NCBI GenBank assembly: GCA_017591395.1 | Contig: WEDG01004481.1 | Coordinates: 62,001 to 126,000, forward strand | Origin: Schistocephalus solidus | Taxonomy: Eukaryota; Platyhelminthes; Cestoda; Diphyllobothriidea; Diphyllobothriidae | Length of the DNA stretch: 64,000 nt | Reading direction: 5' to 3' | Shown: in pieces, positions 9,563 to 22,356 of the stretch | Numbering within the stretch: position 1 is the first letter of the stretch | How the letters are laid out: each line of letters begins with the position of its first letter | Program-made: the position numbers and the translations under genes | Notes under the pieces: generated by a model | What the model was told of the DNA's origin: nothing | What the model saw: the letters and a program-made list of their open reading frames with translations, nothing else | The model's database searches: none

Positions 9563-12500
9563 ACCGCCTCTGCTTGCACAGTTAGATGACAGACTTGTGC
9601 TTGGATATTCAGATGGCTGTGATTTGGGCTTCTCCACAGGCCTCTCGTTTATGCACTTGTTCGAATTAAAAACTATGTCCCTCCCAAATGTAATTGCAAC
9701 TACCTGCACGTTTGTTCATAACTCAAATTTAGTTACCTCGTTGCTGCAAGCTAAACACTTCGAATACGTTTCAGGGGCAGTGGTTATTGGACGGAGTCTT
9801 CTTTGTGTCTACCAGCGCCTCCGGGGTTTACGGGTAGTGAATTGGCTCTGCGGCGAAATTTAGCCAGTTGACAGTTTCCCGGAAGAAGCAGTCGCTGGCC
9901 GGCAGCGACAATGCCTCTAAGAGACGAATATTTGACATCTGTCACACTGACTGTCACATAAATGGCCGCAGACTAAGATTATAACATATAGCATGTTACG
10001 TGATGGCCAGGCTGGATCCTAAGTCAAGTCCTTGCCTTCTTTTATCCGCGTAAGCGCCACAGCCTCCCATCGCCGCCGCAGTCAGCTGCCGTTTTCCCAT
10101 CTGATCACTCTACCATGGGTCAGGCTCGTTACCGTCAGTCGGTCACCCGTTCTCTCCCCCGCCCCCCAGTCGGCCTTCTTTCCACCGACACGGCCCACGC
10201 ACAGCATTCGACTAGCCCACAAATACGCGAGCAAGTCTGTACGCTACACCGTTGACAATTTATTTTCAGTGGAACTGAGCATTAAGAGACCGATTTCGCA
10301 CTCCTTGCGTATCGAGGGTATTTTGGTCAGGCCTCTGACGTTTGATGTTAGTTGCAACTTTATGGCTCTCCTGTCCCCCTCCCCCACCAGTGACTCCTCG
10401 ACCATTCTATAAAGGTCTCACGACCTGTTTCTGTTCAACGCGCTCTATCTTGTTTGAAAATTCAATTACTGGCTTTTCGGGTTTGCGGCAATATTGAACC
10501 GTCTCGGCTTGATGACTAGGTATTTTTCACAAGTATTAAGTTATAGTTGAAGAAGTCTGTTAGGAAAGTGCTTTTCCAGTGTGAAGTGGGACGTAACAAG
10601 TCTTATTTTATGTAGTATCATACTAACGAAACCGGCTCCTTCCACGCTTCTGAGTTCTTTGTTAAAGAGACTAGCCAAATGTTCTAGTAACACTTTCAGT
10701 TGGCCAAAGTCCTCGGCAGTGTCCATTTTTTCGCACAAGAGCTGCTATCGCACATGTTACACTGACTGGATTCCCTCGCTTTCCGTAGCGCAAAAAGTAG
10801 TGTCCGGAATGACTGACACGCCAGCACTCTATCGCAACTATTCCTTGCTCTCCAGAAGACAATCAGCGTATGATATATTTTTTATCGCTTTTCTTGTCAG
10901 TTCTGCAAGACATTTTATCTTCTTTTTTTACTGAAAACTCACGAAAAGCTTCCGCGGGCTTTGGAATATTATGGGCAATCGCCACTTCTGCCGGCATATT
11001 ATTAAGGCCCTGTTTACTATGACTGAAGGCTCTGCGATTCATCTTATATTTTGTGAAAAATAACTGTGTTTTTAGATGTTTTTCCTTTGCCTAAGTTACC
11101 GCACTTCTATGGTGAGGGAGTGGGAGGGGGGATTGAAAACGCTTAAACGTACTTGAGCGCTTTATCGCATGTTTTCATCGAACGAGTTTTGGAAAGATTG
11201 ACTTGTTCTGAACCTTGGCAGCCTGCTTTGTCAAACTATGCTTTCCGGTAGAGTGACCATGTGAGATGAATTATTTTATCCATCCCCTTCGCGGATTAAG
11301 AATATAATATCCATATTTCCTCTTTTTTTTCGCATCAGAAAATCACTGTAGGTGACAGAGTAACTCCTTCGAAAGACGATATTCGGCAGTTTATGCGTTA
11401 ATAGTGGACATACTCCTAGGACATGGATTTGGTGATAAACATTGGTTTATTTTTGACCATGGAGGGAACTCTGGACTTTTTTCGTACTGGGCTGAAGCTT
11501 ATGAAATCCACTGTCTTTGTCAATTTTCACCATATCTCTTTCGGCCTCATCATAATAAATTTACTGCAAGTTTGTTTTAACGAATAGAACTCCTCATTTC
11601 ACGCCTATTCTCCGCTATGCGTCTATGCCGTTGCAAACCAGTCGTTCGCCTCCTATGTCTCCAATTGGTTGTTTGATCCCGTATACGTGGCAGGCGTTCC
11701 TCAGGCGTTACATCATGCCAGACATCGAGTTCCTTCTCATTTCCTGTCGGTTTAACTCAGACAAGACATTGGTGTGTGTGTTTGTGTGTGTAGAAGAAAG
11801 GGAGGGCGAGATTCGTCGGGTTCACTTAATGCCTCACAATAAGCAACTAGCACGACGCGCTAACGAAAAAGTGAATGTGACTGAAGATGCACAGGAACTT
11901 TTCGAATCCCTGCCTGCCCATACACGCGCATGTTGAGCGGCGCTCTGTAGCACGTCATCTAGCCACAAATGAGAGTGCACTTTGAGTGGTTTCAGAGTAG
12001 AATGACCTTATAAGTCTGTGATTGCGTCATCAATCTGTCCAGTCCAAACTTGTAACGAGAGATGGATTTCTCGTAAATTCGGTGTGCTCCGACCGCCGCC
12101 GAGCGGGTTGCTCAATTGTATTTCGATCCATGTCCTACCAACTTATTCCTGTAGTGTTTTGGAGACGATGCCGTCTTAGGGGATGAAAGTTCGATATGTG
12201 GGTAATTTACCCCCATTCCACGAGTCCTCGCTGTAAGTGGCTATCGAGGACCTGATGATTGTTTCCGATTAATTACAACAGCCTGGTGCTCGATTGAAAG
12301 TGTGGCTGGTCTGATTGGCTTTTGGCTGTTCATTCAAACAATGGCTGGCCTAGTTGCCTTATTCTCTATCTGCCCGCTTTTCTTCGCATAGAAATTTTCT
12401 TATCCTGCGTGATGCGCGCACGTCCTACAACACGCCGGTCAGTGATTACGCCGTTTATTGAATTCAGGTCACAACTGGGTCCGCCAATCCCTCACGCTGA

Positions 12501-13574
12501 AAACAAATCCAGTTTTTTTAAGTTGCAATTAAATCCACTGATTGCCTAACTAGTTTTTACCTGCCAGTGGGGTTCATTTATCCTCAGGTTAAGCTACTCG
12601 GAAGAGTAATGTATCCGCCAAAGATACTGCAATTTCGCACGGCCGTCACGGTGCCGTTTGAACTTTCTTGGTGTGAGCGGAAGGTGGACAGAGCTTTTTT
12701 CTGTCATCAAAGCAATCTGAATTAACGTTCAGGGTTTGCCTAAATGCGTAAATACAGTTAAATCGACTGTAAATTATAGCTTCATCGCACGCCTGCGCAC
12801 TCGAATCTGAAAAGTGCCTTCACACATGACCTTACGTTTCGCGGGGGTCTTTGGGCGCAAGGATGATGAAAAGTGCTGAAAAGACTGCCTTCTCTCTTGA
12901 AATCGCTGGCTTCAGTTAAGTACTCCGGGAACCGATCGGATTTTTATTTAATATCTACTCTTTTTTATGTTTTCCCAAGCCAATTTATTGCTGTAGTCTT
13001 CGTTTTTTGTTCACATGAAATTCCACAAACAGGATGTTGAGTGGAACCGGCCTCATTCTTCCTCCCGTGGAGGGTTCGTAAAAAATTTGGTCAGGTCAGC
13101 TAGGAATGGTGTTGTGCATGAGGTAAAGCCACCGGATCTCACAAACTACACATGTCGGGGCAGCAAACTAGTGTGCAACCCTACTAACCCGATAACTCAT
13201 GTCAACCCTAACGAAACCAATAGATAGGGTTGGGATTAGGTCGGCGCTCTCCTTTTCTTCATTTAGCCGCATCAACAAAACCTCCAATACCGCCGGTCCT
13301 GTATTACTCGTGGACATATCCTTTGTTCCCTGATATGGGTCGCATATTGCGATCTTGCTGGACACTGGTATAGACACCCTGCAATTTAGCACAAGGCCAT
13401 TTATATTACGGGGCAATAGGGGACGGAGGCTCCCATCCCCGGGTCTTACCGATCCTTCTTACTGTCACTGGGATAAGTGTGGCTTGCTCCTTCGGAAATC
13501 TGTCCCTGCCCAACCATATTATTTTATGTAGAGGTTGGGTCCTAGGTAATGTTATTTCTTCTTGAATGTAACGC
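9563..13574. other. Unassigned sequence
   Basis: Several open frames occur (for example 10032-10412 and 11625-11936) but none shows a known domain plus convincing splice sites. At 9774-9890, after the acceptor cgtttcag, a frame reads GSGYWTESSLCLPAPPGFTG and could be a small exon, but nothing links it to another. Near 13385-13410 a short match to the Rep-4 right arm (tttagcacaaggccat) is present, so an old Rep-4 copy may be buried there. Confidence 0.35.
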
Positions 13575-15794
13575 TTGCGTTTTATGCGGACGTTTTTGAC
13601 TTGCCTATTTAGTTTGCTGTTGACCTTTGAGGTAGTCTTCGGGGGTCCATTGTGTTTGAGGGCACTAGTAGTCATGCTTGCTTTTCCTTATATGGCCTTT
13701 ATTGCGTTTGAAGCAAGTGAACAACCCCCACCCCTCTTCGCCCTGGGTTCGACGGCGGCAACTGCACTAGTGAAAACTGAAAAGCCGGCACCTGCCTCGT
13801 GCGCTAGCCTAGTCATAGCTGACCCATACACTTCTAAAAGGCTGTTGCGATGTGTTCCGCGACTGTTCCCTCTTACTGTGTCTGCCTTCCCCTCCTCCGG
13901 GTTTTGTCACCATAAGCTAGACCGTCTCTGTCTAACCCTCCTCTCCGCCCTCATGAATAATGGTGTGGTGTATGCTGGGGAAAGGTGCGGGCAGGCCGCA
14001 TGGTCCAAGGCTCTTTCCTTCCTGGCCCACCCACGCCGAGGGTCTTGTCCCCCTTCATACGCCTCCCACACCTTTGACGTATGTGCGCTGGAAACGAGAT
14101 CAGCGGCACCAGTGTTCCGCCCCCACCCCCTCCCCCATTTCATCCCTTGGATGTAGGGTTTCAGCTAAGTAGTCTCTGTGACCGCAGCAAGCATGGTGGT
14201 CTCATCTCTTTTCTGGACTCATTTCAACAGGTGGCATAGGGGATGGGGATCGGCAACGGCAGTGGTGGTGGTGGTGGTGGTGGCGGGGTGGCGCCAAGCG
14301 ACCTTCCTATCTTTTAAGGCGCCAGTTTTGGATTGCGTGGGCCAGACATGTAAACTAGTCTGTATTACTGCATGCCCTGGATTCTAAGACCTGCTTAACA
14401 AGGTACTTCGGCGGTGCTCCTAGCTTGCACTACCTCCTTGTCGTCCGTGGCTCAACGAAGTTGTTGCACATCTTTGGTCTTGTGACTGATTCATCTTCGC
14501 AGCACTTTCGGTTGAATGCACAGCATACTCCCTGCCCCCCTCCGAAACTCACCTGAACATTCGTCGAAAAGCAGATCGTAAGCTGAGATTTCATAGCACA
14601 GAAATCTTTTCAACTTCATAGCTCGTAATTTTGCCCTTCATGGTCAGGTCTTTCTTAACGGATACATTCAACCTGCGCAGTTGCTGGCTGGGCTTGTTAT
14701 GCTGCCCGCTTTTTGACTGCTCCATATATACGCCTGAGGGAGCGAGCTGTTTCTGTTATCCGTCTCCTGAGCGCAGATTGCACTCTTCCTACTCCCGTGT
14801 CTCTCCAAAACTTTTCCCAACATACTCGGTTGCTCATTGGTAACTCATTTGGATAGATGTTTGCCGAATTTTTTTCTACTATGACTATCTTCTGCTGTAT
14901 TTTTCCCCAGCCTCGCATGTTTTGTTGCGCTTAAACCTTTAACTGCTGATTATAGTTAAACCGTCTGCTGATGGGGTACAGCATGCTGCCTAACTCATGG
15001 CACATACATTACCTGTCAACAACTTGGCGCGAATGCATCAACCGAAACATCCATTTAAAGATGATCTAACATTTCTTGGGTGAAAGAAGGTAATATGGCT
15101 TTCGATTTCCCCAGTCTGTCCCTGGAAACGATCATTTCTGTATTTTGTTTATCAAAACTTTCAACATTAGATAGTTACTGAAAACTTTTGCCTATGCAAT
15201 GGGCTTATGGACATCCCTTTTCTCAGCACTTGACCTCTTAAATCGTAGCAAGTTCATGTAGGCACGACACCCGATCGCCGTCCCCGTCCTTCATCATTGT
15301 CCAGGGTAAATGCATGAAGAAATAGAGTTTTGCCCGTGCGTGTACATTCCCGGCGAACAACCGCGAAAAAAACTTCTCTGCTTAAATTTGCACCACCTTC
15401 GTTATCCCTGCCTAATTAGCGGCCACATTTGACGATTTGTAGTGCACTACGGGTACCTGTCGATAAGCAATCCCTTTCGCCAATTAATGAGCATGTGTAG
15501 CTCGGTTCTTCCGGTGAGTTGTTGCCTAAGCGTAGGAAACAAGTGCGCTTATCGCGAGCCAAGTTATACTCAAAATTATATACCTGCTCCCAGCATACAG
15601 AAGGGGCCGGAATTCCGTGTCACAGATAGTAATTGGTACAGTCTGACACCCGACAAAGCATCTGGAAGACTTAGTCAGCGTCTAACTAAAACTCAACGTC
15701 AAATAAATGGTTCATTATAACCTTCTAAATAGCCATTCTATCACTGTCTCTTAGGAGAACTGTCAGACCTTCTTTAGTTAACTGGTGTTTTGGC
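13575..15794. other. Unassigned sequence with a 193-codon open frame
   Basis: The + frame 13575-14156 begins with a signal-peptide-like stretch (FLTCLFSLLLTFEVVFGG) but shows no known domain, and both strands are open in the C-rich part, which suggests composition rather than coding. A (GGT)n microsatellite lies at about 14262-14283. The rest shows nothing recognisable. Confidence 0.3.
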
Positions 15795-15940
15795 AGATTT
15801 GAAATAATTCAGTTGGCCCACTTGTGAAAAGCACGGCGATCTCGCTCGGCAAGGTCAAGGTTTGGGTGCGGTCATCCTTCTAACCGCGTGAGCTACGAGG
15901 CGCCACCAGTAGTCGTGAGTTTAATTACAATGGGTTCGAC
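15795..15940 (-). repeat. Rep-1 (tRNA-like repeat), degenerate copy
   Basis: It starts with the tail words ggcagatttgaaataattcag and cccacttgtgaaaa, then a tRNA-like block with large changes, ending gagctacgaggcgccacc..gtgagtttaattaca as in other Rep-1 copies. Box B is destroyed. A relic. Confidence 0.65.
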
Positions 15941-17364
15941 TTACCAAACCATACGTTGCCGCTGGGCTGGTCTTTTTTACTCCTTTTGCTATTAAAATTT
16001 TGTGAAGTTAAGAGCTTTGCTGGAGGAAAATGAACAGAAAATTTAGTTTCTGTTACTGACTGTGTCCTCAAGAAACGGCAGTCAGGTAAATAATACCTTT
16101 GCCCATTTGGATTTAAACGTCACCTTTCGCACATATTTGCTCTGGACTAATGACCTACAACTTTATGCGACTTCAGCATATGTAGTGTTGTTCGGCATGA
16201 TCGTGTGTCTTTACCTATTTCGTCTGAATTCGTCGTTGGATAGGAATCTTGGTAGAGGTTCGTAAGGTTTCAGTGGAAGGTAATAGGTATAACCGATAAA
16301 TACAGAAAACTAGTTAGTTAGTTATTCCTGGCTTATTTGCCGCTGTAGGCCAGCCATGCCCAAGCTATTTCTCCAAAAACGTTCGTTATATGGTCCATTT
16401 CGATGTCATTACAATTCATGATGAGAGACATTCGAACCTTATGCTGCCTGTATCTTTAGTGCTTCTACTTGTTTAAAACATCGACTTTTCGGGCAGTGTC
16501 TCCGCAGAACGCATCGCTAACCGCAGTTTCATGGAACGATCCCCTAAGGTTTTGAGGGCTGGAAATTTTTCGCATTCTTGTGTTTTATCCCATAATAGTA
16601 AAGCATACAGATGAGTTAGTGCTTCTTTAATGCTGCGATGGGCGTTTATCTTACCTGAGCATCCCTCTCTTCTCAATAGTTCGATCCCGACAGTAAGCTT
16701 CCTCTGTCATCCGTTTTGCTGTTGAACTCGCTTACTGCCTGCCCGTCCTTTGATGTTCCTCATTCGTTCCGACCTTCTTTGTCGCATGCTCTTTGTTGGG
16801 TGTTCAAGGCGTTTGCTCTGCACCCTTAACGCCAGACAATGACTGCGGTAGCTCTCTCTCTTAGACTACCGAGGAAGTTCGCTCTTTGGCTAAGATTATA
16901 TGACATTCACAACCCAGTGGGCTGAGATCGACCCAGAAACACCTAGTTAGCGGCCGCGATCTAAATCTTATCAGCTTACCTTGTGCTAAACCTATGACCA
17001 AAGAGAGTCTACTCCGTTTCAAATACACCTCGCATATTAATAGCCCTTTTTTAAGAACCAACCGGTTGGTTGTTTGGTCGATACCCTTCAGATGCCATTA
17101 AGGTTTCCATTCGTTATGGCTATATATTGCTATCAGTTTATGGCCTGGCATCGGCTGCAGGGGATAACGTCTTTTCCCATTTAATCTTTTCATCAAAAGT
17201 TATCCTATTGTAAACGTTTCACTACGAAGCTGTTCCTCGCAGCATGGTGTGTACTGCATGCAACCTGTTAAAATAAGTGTTACTTTGTGAACATCAAGTG
17301 TTCTATCAATTGGAGGGCAATTAGGCTTGATATTGGGCCGTGACGCTCCAAACACTTATCAAAA
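15941..17364. other. Unassigned sequence
   Basis: An open frame at 16062-16265 contains a hydrophobic stretch (YVVLFGMIVCLYLF) without splice or domain support. Nothing else is seen. Confidence 0.35.
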
Positions 17365-17421
17365 GTAGAGGATTTTGGCAGATTTGAATAATTCCTTTGA
17401 CCCACTTGTGAAAAACTTGGC

Positions 17422-17502
17422 GGCCTCGGTGGGATTCGAACCCACGCCAGCAAGGGGAGGCAATAGTACAGCCAACGCTCTAGCCAACTGAGCTACGAGG
17501 CC
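17422..17502 (-). tRNA. tRNA-like unit 1 of the Rep-1 array
   Basis: On the minus strand the block begins GGCCTCG and ends CGAGGCC, a perfect 7-bp acceptor stem. It has TA at positions 8-9, a D-arm GCTC/GAGC, an exact A box (TAGCTCAGTTGG), an exact B box (GGTTCGAATCC) in a GTGGG/CCCAC T-arm, and a TTTTT terminator about 8 bases downstream. The region between anticodon arm and T-arm is long, as in class II (Ser/Leu) tRNAs. The anticodon stem is imperfect (GGC/GCC with a 9-base loop), so no isotype is assigned. It could be a tRNA-derived Pol III gene rather than a charging tRNA. Confidence 0.6.
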
Positions 17503-17724
17503 CCACCGGGAGCCGTGAGTTTAATCACAAATGGGTCAAGTTACCTGCCCAGCTTACTGCAACGTATGTAATCCACCAATTTTGATACAGCAAGCTGACT
17601 GCCCAAGCAGGATTTCCTAAGCAATCAATCTAGAATCCACCAGATGACTACCAGGCACAATTAATTAGTAGAGGATTTTGGCAGATTTGAATAATTCTTT
17701 TGACCCACTTGTGAAAAACTCGGT

Positions 17725-17805
17725 GGCATCGGTGGGATTCGAACCCACGCCAGCAAGGGGAGGCAATAGTACAGCCAACGCTCTAGCCAACTGAGCTACG
17801 AGGCC
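17725..17805 (-). tRNA. tRNA-like unit 2 of the Rep-1 array
   Basis: Same block as unit 1, with one acceptor mismatch: the 3' strand reads CGATGCC instead of CGAGGCC. Boxes A and B and the downstream T5 run are intact. The mismatch argues against strong selection on a mature tRNA fold, though not against transcription. Confidence 0.5.
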
Positions 17806-18031
17806 CCACCGGGAGCCGTGAGTTTAATCACAAATGGGTCAAGTTACCTGCCCAGCCTACTGCAACGTATGTAATCCACCAATTCTGATACAGCAAGCTG
17901 ACTGCCCAAGCAGGATTTCCTAAGCAATCAATCTAGAATCCACCAGATTAATACCAGGCACAATTAATTAGTAGAGGATTTTTGGCAGATTTGAATAATT
18001 CTTTTTGACCCACTTTTGTGAAAAACTCGGC

Positions 18032-18112
18032 GGCATCGGTGGGATTCGAACCCACGCCAGCAAGGGGAGGCAATAGTACAGCCAACGCTCTAGCCAACTG
18101 AGCTACGAGGCC
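18032..18112 (-). tRNA. tRNA-like unit 3 of the Rep-1 array
   Basis: It shares the CGATGCC acceptor mismatch with unit 2, suggesting these two are the closest copies. Boxes A and B and the T5 run are intact. Extra T bases are inserted in the tail next to it (ctttttgacccacttttgtg). Confidence 0.5.
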
Positions 18113-18334
18113 CCACCGGGAGCCGTGAGTTTAATCACAAATGGGTCAAGTTACCTGCCCAGCCTACTGCAACGTATGTAATCCACCAATTCTGATACAG
18201 CAAGCTGACTGCCCAAGCAGGATTTCCTAAGCAATCAATCTAAAATCCACCAGATGACTACCAGGCACAATTAATTAGTAGAGGATTTTGGCAGATTTGA
18301 ATAATTACTTTGACCCACTTGGGAAAAACTCGTC

Positions 18335-18415
18335 GGCCTCGGTGGGATTCGAACCCACGCCAGCAAGGGGAGGCAATAGTACAGCCAACGCTCTAGCCAA
18401 CTGAGCTACGAGGCC
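18335..18415 (-). tRNA. tRNA-like unit 4 of the Rep-1 array
   Basis: Perfect 7-bp acceptor stem as in unit 1, with intact A and B boxes and a T5 run (from gggaaaaactcg on the + strand). Isotype not assignable because the anticodon arm does not form a clean 5-bp stem with a 7-base loop. Confidence 0.55.
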
Positions 18416-18649
18416 CCACCGGGAGCCGTGAGTTGAATCACAAATGGGTCAAGTTACCTGCCCAGCCTACTGCAACGTATGTAATCCACCAATTCTGATA
18501 CAGCAAGCTGACTGCCCAAGCAGGATTTCCTAAGCAATCAATCTAGAATCCACCAGATTAATACCAGGCACAATTAATTAGTAGAGGATTTTGGCAGATT
18601 TGAATAATTCCTTTGACCCACTTGTGAAAAACTCGGCGGCTTCGGTGCC

Positions 18650-19390
18650 TTATCAAAAGGGTGAGGCATCGAAAGAAGAGAAAAAATCGATTAGTCCAAG
18701 GCTGACTAGCTCGGACAGACACTTGGGGGTAAAAAATATTGCCTTCAGGTGCGGACAGTTAAATCGAGAACGAATATCGATACCCATGCTCAATTCAATT
18801 TAAAGAAAGAGTTATGGGCAACTAGGTGACTGAAGGACGGAGGCTGGCCATGTTTAGCCGCCTACTCAGAAAATGCTTGCTCAGTTTTAAATTTTCCGAA
18901 TCAAAGAGCGACGCGTTGTGCTAGGGGTCCATCCGTGGGAGTTGAAGTGGCAAATTCAGTAGGCTCCTCAATTCAAAAATGCAAGTTGAGCCATCTCTTT
19001 CCAACCAGTGACAACTTTTCACCTACCAAATCACCAGATTCAGAGCGCCTACTGACTGAGCATGCGCCGCCGTTAAGACGCCATTTAGACGGGGCTGTCG
19101 TGCCGGATCTAGGTCCAAAAGGTCAAGGCCGCCTTTATGAAGGCCTTTCCAAGTGAGGATCGGCCAGTCAGTCGTGCGATTATTGTAGATGGCGTGGGGA
19201 CTTTGTAAACCCGCAATATACGTATTCAGGTCGCCACCACCACCCGAAACGCGACAAACACGTGGACTTTGCTACGCACGTTGTGACAGACTGATATTGA
19301 ATTCCACCTTCACCCCTCCGCACACTGTGGACCCACACCTAGCTGGGGTGTCGAGACTGGTGACAAGTCTGATCTGTGAATAGTCCGTAA
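18650..19390. other. Unassigned sequence
   Basis: It begins exactly where the fifth Rep-1 unit breaks off. No gene or repeat is recognised. Confidence 0.35.
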
Positions 19391-19768
19391 GGCTGACTTA
19401 TATGGCCCTCTAAACAGAACACGAGAACTGGGGTCGCCCGCAATACAGGTGTCTTCGCGCCAACTTCGAGGGGACGTAGAGTTAGGTTTATAGTTTGATT
19501 CACGAGTTAGTTTAGGGATAGAGTTAAGGTTAGCGGTAGGGTTAAATTTAGAGTTACGGTTTAGTTTCGTATTAACTGAAAGGTACTTGTTTTAGAGTTA
19601 GGGTTAAGATTAGGGGCCCGGTTTAGGCTTACGACAGGGCCAGTGTTAGGGTTAGGACACGGGAATGGATACCGTTCCTGGAATTATGCGCAGGTCCACC
19701 TTTATTACTTGGACGGGGCTTTTCTATTCCTGCGTCCTGTTTATGGGGCACCATATAAGTCATCCTTA
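19391..19768. mobile_element. Rep-4 terminal-inverted-repeat element with telomere-like interior
   Basis: The left end (taaggctgacttatatggccc, then ctctaaacagaacacgag) and the reverse complement of the right end (taaggatgacttatatggtg, then ccccataaacaggacgcag) form inverted repeats of about 40 bases. The interior from 19490 to 19660 consists of degenerate gttagg/ttaggg words. After it comes the body motif tcctggaattatgcgcaggtcca, shared with 9493. No transposase frame exists, so it is non-autonomous. Confidence 0.7.
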
Positions 19769-20224
19769 CCGAATAGTCTTCTTCGTTGCACCTCTATCCT
19801 GCGTGATCAGTCGCTACTGACTGCGAAACTGTTTTCATTCTCAACTGGGTTTCCCTCCTTTACCCATCGGACACCATCTTTTCATATTCTTCAGGGATAT
19901 CGGGAAGGCTGATTTGTCACCAAGCCTGCACCCACTTATTCTCTCCCCTTCTCTCTGCCTCGTTTCTAGCCAACCTAAATGCGCAAAAAGGTGAAATAAA
20001 TCGTCAGACTGCGTTAAATTCTATCGAATTATAAGCCAAGTGACATATGGCGCGTTGAGAATCGAAAAAATTGAAGTAAGGAGGGCAAACCTTCGATTTG
20101 ACTTCCAATTTTTCCCATCGAAAGTGGGTAGCGGTTTTTTAAACGAGGAAAATGAATATGCCAAATCTATGTCAATTCATGCGAATGAGACTGCTTAGTC
20201 ACCAAAAGCTGGAAACGAAGAAGC

Positions 20225-20490
20225 CATGATTACCTACTTGTGAATATTCTAGATTAATTACCTAGGAAATCCTGCTTGGGCAGTCGGCTTAATGTATGAG
20301 AATTGGTGGATTCCATACGTTGCAGTAGGCTGGGCGCGTAACTTTACCCATGTGTGATTAAAATCACTGCTCCCGGTGAGGCCTCGTACCCCAGTTGGCT
20401 AGAGCGTTGGCTGTACTAAGGCCTTCCCCTTGCTGGCGTGGGTTCGAATCCGACTGAAGCCGCTGAGTCTTTCTCAAGTGGTTCAAATGA
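20225..20490 (+). repeat. Rep-1 (tRNA-like repeat), plus-oriented copy
   Basis: It contains body words (aggaaatcctgcttgggcag, cgttgcagtaggctgggc) followed by the tRNA-like block at 20380-20461. That block has a GGCCTCG start, box B GGGTTCGAATCC intact, box A altered (TACCCCAGTTGG), and an acceptor end mutated to TGAAGCC. The anticodon arm here is GGCTGTACTAAGGCC. The downstream T run is interrupted (gtctttctc). Confidence 0.85.
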
Positions 20491-22356
20491 ATATTGTATG
20501 GGTTTATGTACGTGGCGCCTGAGATTGCTCATAGGAAAGCATTTCTTTTCAAAATTTATGCGAAGCCTTTAATGAGGTCAGTCTGCATGCAATACCATCC
20601 CTTCCAGTACAATTTCAGACGAATAGACAAGCACATGACCGTCTCCATCGTTGCCAATACTCCTGTTACCTTGAACCTCCTAGTAGCTGACTCCTGAAAA
20701 TTAATGTGTTGTAAAGTTTAAGGCTTTTTATAAAAAACTGCGACATCTACGAAAAAACATGTCTATTTTAATTTTTTTAATGACCACTAACCACTAACTC
20801 TTTTTTTTAATATACTCGTATCGCTTCAGGTTCGACATCAATCATCTCGAGCCTAGGGCGGGAGCCTTCCGATAGGTTAATTTTTTTCCGTTCTGTTACC
20901 ACTGTCACAACGGTAACTCTGTCATGCCCTGATGTCCACCTCACGAGGCTTCTCTTTTTGCATAATTTGCCGATAACCCAGCTTCGACTGTCGCCTGATC
21001 ACGCGAAGGATTTCTTGACCTCGCGTCTTTTCTCGGGACGTTTGGCCGCAATTCCTCGCGACTGACAAGCGGTCCGAACTGTGTCTAGTGTAATTATTCA
21101 TTTATCGAGTTGCGTTTCCTTGCACCACTGATTCCGGCATATTTGGCCTAGTGGCACCGAATGTAGTCGAACGTTCTGTTGTCGTTCTTTTTGGAAGGAA
21201 AGGTTTGAGGTCTCAGTCGTCTCGTTGCTAGCTACCGGACACGTCAACAGGTGGCGGATATGAGGATGGCCCCCACCAAAAGCCACCTAAGTGGTCTGAC
21301 GAATACGCGGTCTCTTACCGGCAGCAGCAGAGTTCGGAGGATTGAGGGTTGGCACAGCGAATGCATTTTAAACTAACGTAAAGCCGGAGCATGACACTCT
21401 GACGTAGCGGCCATGAACCACCGTGAAGGAATCTCTGTTTCCATCTTTGTCTTTATTATATTCTACTTCATCCAAGCACTAGAGCCGAAAACTTAGAGCA
21501 AATGGTCTGGGCGTCCGTTGGAGATCCGCCTGAACCGTAACTTACCAAGACGCATGATAAAAATTGAGATCGACTAAGCCAGGTATAACTGAAACTGCGC
21601 CAGGTACATCGTAAGTGGGGGCATTTACAGCACTTATTTGAATTAGCTGAGACCTTCTCATGTTTCATGTGGTAAACCGTTATTTTACTGATTGCCGCTG
21701 TGGGCTTTGCGGCCTCAATTTTTTGACGCCCAGGTAATCGGGATTGCGGGGATTTTAGTGATGAGCAGTGCTGAATCGACGGTCGCTTCTCCCCACTTGT
21801 GTCATGTGAGCCAGTTGTGCTCTTAAGATGTAAATTTTCCCACTCTAGAACGCTGCCTACGGAGCCTCGTTGTTTAGTCCGTGTACACCACGGAAGCCAG
21901 TCTTGTTTTTGTTGGTTTGCTTTTTTGGACAGCTTCACGACGTCAAAGTTGTCGCCAACCCTGCTGTCGGTTTGCGCTTATCAGAACTAATTGAGTTTGC
22001 AAATTTTTGTATGATTCGGCGAATAAATGTGTTCTTATTTTGATTGTGCACTGTTAGTCGCAGATGTTTTCTAATTACTGTAAGATCGGTGCATGCTTCA
22101 GTGTCCTTCTTTTATTCTCCCTTCCCCACCGGGTACCCAGGTCACCAGCTTAGCAAGACCCCCACTTCAGTTGACCGACCAGCCAATGACTGCCTTTTTC
22201 ATGACGCAACAGCAACTTAAGAGTTGTTGGTGTGACTGCACCTTTTCGAAACTCGTGAGTGCAGTTGGTGGGTGATGTCTTTTGAAGCAAGAGCACCATC
22301 TACTGAGCGCTGCGTATGCGCTCATCTTCAGGACAAAGGGAGAAACTGTTTACGGT
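20491..22356. other. Unassigned sequence
   Basis: A minus-strand open frame of 156 codons at 21468-21938 shows no family signature or splice context and overlaps an open + frame. Nothing here is supported as a gene. Confidence 0.35.

Larger units (their letters stand above)
17365..18649 (-). repeat. Rep-1 tandem array: four tRNA-like units plus a broken fifth
   Basis: Four nearly identical units repeat with starts of the tRNA-like block at 17422, 17725, 18032 and 18335, spacings of 303, 307 and 303 bases. A fifth unit begins at about 18580 and breaks at 18649 just inside the tRNA-like block. Each unit holds an 81-base tRNA-like block on the minus strand, a short A-T spacer with aaaaa (a T5 run on the RNA strand), and a body of about 190 bases (tttcctaagcaatcaatct, ccaccagat...). 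Differences between units are only a few bases, so the array arose recently or is being homogenised. Confidence 0.9.

Noticed and set aside
10032..10412. Open frame of 126 codons, Pro/Ser-rich, considered as a DEPDC5 middle-region exon
   Set aside because: The disordered region of DEPDC5 is not conserved enough to match by eye and no convincing acceptor precedes the frame.
13575..14156. 193-codon open frame with signal-peptide-like start
   Set aside because: It is the longest unexplained frame in the region, but it lacks a domain, and the C-rich end is open on the other strand too. A transcript or a conserved homolog would be needed.
17365..18649. CRISPR-like array
   Set aside because: The regular spacing of about 305 bases with near-identical whole units is a tandem repeat. 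There are no short repeats with variable spacers.
21468..21938. Minus-strand open frame of 156 codons
   Set aside because: No domain, splice site or neighbouring exon support. The opposite strand is also partly open. Treated as chance.
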